The notes under the pieces were generated by a model. That model was given only the letters and a program-made list of their open reading frames with translations. It was not told the DNA's origin and did not search any database. 7,373 bases of DNA. Source: JABDGC01 sp964466595 (lineage in GTDB: Bacteria; Pseudomonadota; Gammaproteobacteria; DSM-16500). This document shows, in pieces, positions 4,550-7,373 of the stretch. The position numbers and the translations under genes are program-made. Position 1 is the first letter of the stretch. Every line of letters starts with the position of its first letter. The stretch is taken from positions 1-7,373 of the forward strand of contig CAYXNR010000071.1 in NCBI GenBank assembly GCA_964466595.1, read 5' to 3'.

Positions 4550-4584
4550 TCAATGAACAATGTCTAGAGAGCTTGAGGATAAGT

Positions 4585-5511
4585 TTATGGCAATGCTGGT
4601 GGCATCAGCCTGTCGCCTTGATATCCTTCTACCTCGCCAAAAGCAGCATGGCTATTCCAGGCATGAGCCGCTTGAATCATTTCATCTTTGGTTCGTGCCA
4701 CAAAATTCCACCAAATCAAAATATCCTCGTTGAATGGTTCACCGCCGATGATTAAAACTCTAGAACCTTTGGGCATTCGAAGAGGCAACTTTGATTGGCC
4801 GCAGGGTAGATATAAAAGAGTATCAAGATCGACGACTTGATTTGCGATTTCGACCGTACCGATCAAAGGTAAAACGCCATGTTCAAACTGAGGGTTTAAA
4901 GGTAAAACGCAGGTTGTATTTTCGACTGCGTTTAAGTCTAAGCCAAGCAAGGGAGAATAAACCTGAACAGGTGAAACAACCTTGTTAAACTCACCAACCA
5001 ATAGCTTAGCTTGCAAATGAGGGATTTGCATCGAGGGAAGGTTTTCATAATGAATAAAATGAGGCTCCCTATGTCGCGCGGCGTTCGGCAAGGCAATCCA
5101 GAGTTGCACACCGTGAAGCATGCCGTCCGGAAGCGATTCTTCTGAATGTGAAATACCTCTTCCCGCCGTCATTAAGTTCACTTCGCCAGGTTGGATTTTT
5201 TGCTTTGATCCAAGACTATCTCGATGCAGTATTTCTCCAGCTAGTGGATAAGTAAAAGTTTGCAAACCCATGTGAGGATGCGGGCCAACACGAAGACCTT
5301 TAGAATTTCTTAAATCTAAAGGTCCAAAATGATCTAGAAAACACCAGGCCCCAATTGTTTTTCGATCACGATGAGGCAGAGCGCGACGAATGGTTATGTT
5401 GTCTCCCACTTGAGCAGTGCGCGTTTTTATTTTTTGAGTTTTTGATTCAGCAGCTAAGGCAAGACACTCCTTTGAATCAAATACTTGAGGCGTTTCAATT
5501 AAATCACTCAT
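4585..5511 (-). CDS. Pirin family protein
   Basis: A 308-aa bicupin protein of the pirin family; characterised members bind one metal ion and act as redox-sensing transcription cofactors or quercetin 2,3-dioxygenases. The N-terminal cupin carries the four expected metal ligands: H78 and H80 in GPHPHMGLQT, and H122 and E124 in GRGISHSEES. Other family landmarks are IRRALPHRDRKTIGAWCFLDH (split around residues 41-61) and HGVQLWIALP near 133-142. The C-terminal cupin ends with EPFNEDILIWWNFV. Length is typical, with about 25 extra residues at the N-terminus, and there is no signal peptide, so it is cytoplasmic. The ATG overlaps the stop of the upstream hydrolase gene as ATGA, implying translational coupling; its own Shine-Dalgarno is weak (AAGAG). 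Family membership is secure. Whether it is enzymatic or regulatory cannot be told from sequence. Confidence 0.93.
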   Translation of the reverse strand: MSDLIETPQVFDSKECLALAAESKTQKIKTRTAQVGDNITIRRALPHRDRKTIGAWCFLDHFGPLDLRNSKGLRVGPHPHMGLQTFTYPLAGEILHRDSLGSKQKIQPGEVNLMTAGRGISHSEESLPDGMLHGVQLWIALPNAARHREPHFIHYENLPSMQIPHLQAKLLVGEFNKVVSPVQVYSPLLGLDLNAVENTTCVLPLNPQFEHGVLPLIGTVEIANQVVDLDTLLYLPCGQSKLPLRMPKGSRVLIIGGEPFNEDILIWWNFVARTKDEMIQAAHAWNSHAAFGEVEGYQGDRLMPPALP

Positions 5512-6137
5512 GCCTTGCTCTTCTTTGAAAAATATTGATTTAAACCATAGACTAAGCTGGCAAAAGGCATATCCAGGCCAGAATAGACTTCGCTAGCCAG
5601 TGGACTGGCATTATCTTTTAGCATTTCCACAATGACATTAGAGTAACCCACCGTTTTAACACCCGCTTGGGCCATGCGAAGGACCCCGAGTTCACCTTGC
5701 TTGACGGTAAAGGCTCCGGAAGCGTCAATCACTGCATAGACATCATAGCCTTTCCCTACAGCAGTAATCGCCGGAAAAGCAAGGCAGACATCGGTTGTGA
5801 TGCCGGTCATAATCAATTTTTTCCGACCTGTCTTTTCGATGGCGGCTGCGACACGCGAATCATCCCAAGCATTGACTGTGGTGCGCTCAATAACAGAAAC
5901 TCCAGGCAATAATTCTTGTAGTTCTGGAATCATCGACCCCCACACGCTTTCTGTCGTTGTCGTAGCAACAATAGGGATGCGAAAAACTTTTGCCGCCTTC
6001 ACTAACCCAATTAAATTATGCTTTGCCTCATCAAGAGGTAGGTCCCTTACGCCGGTATATAAACCGATTTGATGATCAACTAATATCAAAGCAGCATTAT
6101 CCACAGTAATTGTTTCATAGTATTCCTTTCTAGTCAT
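5508..6137 (-). CDS. Isochorismatase-family cysteine hydrolase, YcaC-like
   Basis: A 209-aa cytoplasmic hydrolase of the cysteine-hydrolase (isochorismatase) fold, closest by eye to E. coli YcaC, an octameric enzyme whose substrate is not established. Visible features are D21 in ALILVDHQIGLY and the nucleophile C118 in TGITTDVCLAFPA, including the preceding TT with its expected cis-peptide. VNAWDD (88-93) matches INAWDN of YcaC, and ASGAF lies further on. The catalytic lysine of many isochorismatases is an arginine here (R85, in IERTT), as I recall it is in YcaC. It is the first gene of a two-gene operon with pirin. The ATG at 6137 has a strong AAGGAG (6144-6149) six bases upstream. The promoter should lie in the AT-rich 6150-6240 region, where I see only weak candidates (TTGCAA and CAATAT with a 17-nt gap). 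Confidence 0.9.
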   Translation of the reverse strand: MTRKEYYETITVDNAALILVDHQIGLYTGVRDLPLDEAKHNLIGLVKAAKVFRIPIVATTTTESVWGSMIPELQELLPGVSVIERTTVNAWDDSRVAAAIEKTGRKKLIMTGITTDVCLAFPAITAVGKGYDVYAVIDASGAFTVKQGELGVLRMAQAGVKTVGYSNVIVEMLKDNASPLASEVYSGLDMPFASLVYGLNQYFSKKSKA

Positions 6138-6143
6138 TCTTAT

Positions 6144-6149
6144 CTCCTT
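6144..6149 (-). promoter_or_regulatory. Strong ribosome binding site of the hydrolase/pirin operon
   Basis: AAGGAG on the minus strand, six bases before the ATG at 6137, fixes the start of the YcaC-like gene. Confidence 0.8.
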
Positions 6150-6275
6150 AATTGTGGAATATAAAAACTAGGTATAGAAATATTGAAGGAATTTTATCCT
6201 ACTTGCAATATAGGAATATTTTTTTATAAAATAGACAATACGATAGGAGCAACACGCATTCGTGCTGGCGTGCCC

Positions 6276-6303
6276 GATCTTGAGAGAGGTTGAAAGCAAG
6301 ATC
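6276..6303. repeat. Inverted repeat GATCTTG / CAAGATC with AGGTTGAAAGCAAGAT motif
   Basis: GATCTTG (6276-6282) and CAAGATC (6297-6303) are perfect 7-bp arms with a 14-nt loop. The right half includes AGGTTGAAAGCAAGAT (6287-6302), 15 of 16 identical to 1716-1731 and similar to the minus strand of 3386-3401. It sits next to the CGTCATTGCGAG-type repeat, at the breakpoint of the truncated gene. Confidence 0.45.
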
Positions 6304-6332
6304 ATATCATTACCCACATCTTTGAAAAACCC

Positions 6333-6372
6333 CGTCATTGCGAGCCCGCGAAGCGTTTGGGCGTGGCAATCT
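6333..6372. repeat. CGTCATTGCGAG-type palindromic repeat (REP-like)
   Basis: CGTCATTGCGAGCCCGCGAAGCG followed by GGGCGTGGCAATC (split within 6333-6372) is a form of a short palindromic repeat found in many bacterial genomes. Outer arms ATTGC (6337-6341) / GCAAT (6366-6370) and inner arms GCCC (6344-6347) / GGGC (6359-6362) give an imperfect hairpin. It is non-coding in origin although a reading frame passes through it, and it marks the point where the upstream part of the truncated gene was lost. Confidence 0.65.
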
Positions 6373-6655
6373 AGCCATAAAGTTGAAATAAAGGATAATT
6401 TTATTCATCTGACCTTTGATGAAGCAAGCGATCCAACAACCAACATCTGCGTTGGGGTTCGTTGGTTATTTATGAAATATGCTGGCGCCAGAGAAAGAAT
6501 TACAAAAGCAAAATTAGATCGCTTAGCCACATGGGATGATGCTGTTGCCGAGTATAAGGGTATCTTAGGAGGCATTATTGAAGGAAAAAATCCAGACCCC
6601 AAAAAAGAAATGCCAATTTTTCGTAACTTTTATAGGCAATTATTAGAGCAATAAC

Positions 6656-7207
6656 ATGAAAGAAAAAATTATATTTATTTTAATGTCATTATTTTTTATT
6701 CCATATAGTGCATATGCTATCGATGATGCTATTCAAAAAAAATATCCTTTCGCGAAGCTAACTAGTGATTATGGGATTCTTAACGAGAATGACTTAAATG
6801 ACCGATTAAAGCCAGAACCTTTTTCAACAAAAGAACTTACTGGCCATATTTATTGGCAATGTTTCCCTCGTGAAGATGTGTCTACTACTATTGAAGACAT
6901 AGGGCACTCTACACATGACCTAGATGATAACGATGCCGATCTAAACATCACCGCTTACAGCAAACCAGGCGTGATACACAAATATGTGATGCGCCATAAT
7001 TGGGCCACCCAAGGCACTGAAAAACGATTCAATCAACTGATTAAAATAATGAAAGGTGAAAAATATGTTTGTCTTTCTGGAGGATTTAGATTTCTTGAAG
7101 AAAGAATAATCAGCGGCCAAAAGCAATTAGTATATTATTGGACTTCAGAAAAAATAAAAACAAAAAAAGGCTGTAATTCTTATTTTGAGCCCGTAAATTG
7201 TTCATAA
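6656..7207 (+). CDS. Secreted four-cysteine protein, possible immunity/inhibitor partner
   Basis: A 183-aa protein of no family I can name. Residues 1-21 (MKEKIIFILMSLFFIPYSAYA) are a classic signal peptide with a predicted signal peptidase I site after A21 (AYA|ID). The mature ~162 residues are soluble and contain four cysteines (C69 in YWQCFP, C139 in YVCLSG, C173 in KGCN, C182 in VNCS), an even number that suits disulfides in the periplasm. The start lies one base after the stop of the lysozyme-like remnant, so the two were almost certainly one transcription unit. A periplasmic protein encoded right behind a peptidoglycan-cleaving protein is the usual arrangement of an immunity or inhibitor protein; that role is inferred from context only. 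It looks intact, so it may be an orphan partner of a broken effector. There is no clear Shine-Dalgarno, consistent with coupling. Confidence 0.75.
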   Translation: MKEKIIFILMSLFFIPYSAYAIDDAIQKKYPFAKLTSDYGILNENDLNDRLKPEPFSTKELTGHIYWQCFPREDVSTTIEDIGHSTHDLDDNDADLNITAYSKPGVIHKYVMRHNWATQGTEKRFNQLIKIMKGEKYVCLSGGFRFLEERIISGQKQLVYYWTSEKIKTKKGCNSYFEPVNCS

Positions 7208-7230
7208 ATTCTTTAGGGAGAAATAATTTT

Positions 7231-7272
7231 ATGTCACTGGATTTATCATTACATTTTAATTCAAAGGGTTGA
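7231..7272 (+). CDS. 13-codon ORF with a good ribosome binding site (leader or broken gene start)
   Basis: AGGGAG (7215-7220) lies ten bases before ATG 7231, which reads MSLDLSLHFNSKG and stops at TGA 7270-7272. A different frame then continues VEDSATRDWHVDQALGG to a TAG at 7317-7319. Either this is a small leader peptide, or the 5' end of a gene disrupted by a frameshift or insertion just after codon 13. Too short to identify. Confidence 0.3.
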   Translation: MSLDLSLHFNSKG

Positions 7273-7330
7273 GGACTCAGCCACTCGCGACTGGCATGTC
7301 GATCAAGCCTTAGGCGGATAGAATCAATAT

Positions 7331-7373
7331 ATGAAATCATACCCAATTAAATTTCTAATTTTTCTAATACTAA
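7331..7373 (+). CDS. 5' end of a possible secreted or membrane protein (cut by window edge)
   Basis: ATG at 7331 opens MKSYPIKFLIFLIL and is still open at the last base. A lysine-containing N-terminus followed by a hydrophobic run resembles a signal peptide or first membrane helix, much like the start of the 183-aa protein upstream. No strong ribosome binding site is visible (GGCGGAT ends 12 nt before), so the call is tentative. Confidence 0.35.
   Translation, partial: MKSYPIKFLIFLIL

Larger units (their letters stand above)
4365..4556 (+). pseudogene. Truncated second antitoxin start, running into a palindromic element
   Basis: The frame begins ATGAGTAAA, overlapping the antitoxin stop in the same ATGAGTAA geometry used between toxin and antitoxin. 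Residues 1-16 (MSKTGKALINALTEAK) align with MSKLGQSLLKGAEEAL of the antitoxin at 7 of 16 positions, and the DNA shares AAAGCTT at the matching place. After codon ~17 the frame becomes lysine-rich because it is reading A-rich repeat DNA, then the arms of a perfect inverted repeat, and stops at 4554-4556; no helix-turn-helix is present. I read it as the 5' stub of a duplicated antitoxin gene, or of another gene with an antitoxin-like start, cut off by insertion of the element or by an associated deletion. A translated product is possible but unlikely to function. Confidence 0.5.
6262..6654 (+). pseudogene. 5'-truncated lysozyme/transglycosylase-like gene behind a repeat
   Basis: The frame can open at GTG 6262 (AGGAG at 6245-6249, 12-nt gap) and gives 130 aa, but residues 24-38 (PVIASPRSVWAWQSS) are simply the translation of a palindromic intergenic repeat, so the N-terminus is not ancestral. 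From about residue 41 (VEIKDNFIHLTFDEASDPTTN, then ICVGVRWLFMKY, LATWDDAVAEYKGIL, FRNFYRQLLE) it resembles the C-terminal part of lysozyme-like / SLT-type peptidoglycan-cleaving proteins. That match is by recollection of the 'DP..NI..GVRWLF.K...ATW..AV.EYKG' pattern. The upstream half, where the catalytic glutamate would be, is missing. The stop (6652-6654) lies one base before the next gene's ATG, an operon-like junction, so the 3' end is original. An expressed remnant cannot be excluded. Confidence 0.5.

Noticed and set aside
4573..4988. Plus-strand open frames within the pirin gene
   Set aside because: They are shadows of a gene whose protein family and metal ligands are clear.
5667..6072. 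Plus-strand open frames within the YcaC-like gene
   Set aside because: Antisense shadows of an unambiguous isochorismatase-family protein.
6246..6293. Short plus-strand peptide GATRIRAGVPDLERG in another frame before the truncated gene
   Set aside because: Too short, no start or ribosome binding site of its own, and it overlaps an inverted repeat; no recognisable homology.
7110..7346. 78-codon minus-strand open frame at the right edge
   Set aside because: It runs antisense to the end of the secreted-protein gene and becomes low-complexity (LFLFLFFL); no family resemblance and no ribosome binding site.

Overview
The window reads as an accessory, patchwork stretch of an AT-rich (by eye) proteobacterial chromosome. 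The protein families, a HigB/HigA-type toxin-antitoxin pair, a pirin/YcaC-type operon and a CGTCATTGCGAG-type palindromic repeat suggest a gammaproteobacterium, perhaps Legionella- or Coxiella-like. That placement is an impression, not a demonstrated assignment.

Layout, left to right. At 1-849 (+) the tail of an unidentified gene overlaps, by ATGA, a 256-aa gene. Most of that gene resembles an uncharacterised phage protein, while its first ~30 residues look like the N-terminus of an XRE-type antitoxin. At 920-1462 (-) lies a small membrane-anchored coiled-coil protein. The gene-free stretch 1463-1820 holds an imperfect hairpin, a diverged 3' half of a tRNA-Lys(CTT) on the minus strand, and a long inverted repeat. 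At 1821-3353 (+) is a 510-aa polytopic membrane protein I do not recognise; nearly identical 21-bp inverted repeats flank it.

The gene-free stretch 3354-3672 holds the right copy of that repeat, an AT-only dyad, a GC-rich dyad, and the promoter/operator of the next operon. At 3673-4372 (+) is a HigB/HigA-like (RelE-fold toxin, XRE antitoxin) module, toxin first. The toxin probably starts at a CTG. It is followed by the first ~15 codons of what looks like a second antitoxin copy, cut off by a palindromic element whose arms form a perfect 29-bp inverted repeat (4448-4476 / 4513-4541). This element also separates the module from the convergent operon 4585-6137 (-), which encodes a YcaC-like isochorismatase-family hydrolase and a pirin, translationally coupled by ATGA.

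At 6262-6654 (+) is a 5'-truncated gene resembling the C-terminal part of a lysozyme/lytic-transglycosylase-like protein; its reading frame now begins in repeat DNA. It is followed by a secreted four-cysteine protein (6656-7207), which could be an inhibitor or immunity partner. The right edge carries a 13-codon ORF with a good ribosome binding site and the start of a possible secreted protein.

How it fits together: three things recur, namely (i) toxin-antitoxin or antitoxin-like pieces, (ii) truncations and fusions of genes against short palindromic repeats, and (iii) copies of two repeat motifs (GGGGTCAA and AGGYTGAARSCAAGAT) at the breakpoints. This is what repeated insertion and deletion in a genomic island or decayed prophage would leave. 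I see no CRISPR array, no complete transposase or integrase, and no rRNA gene.
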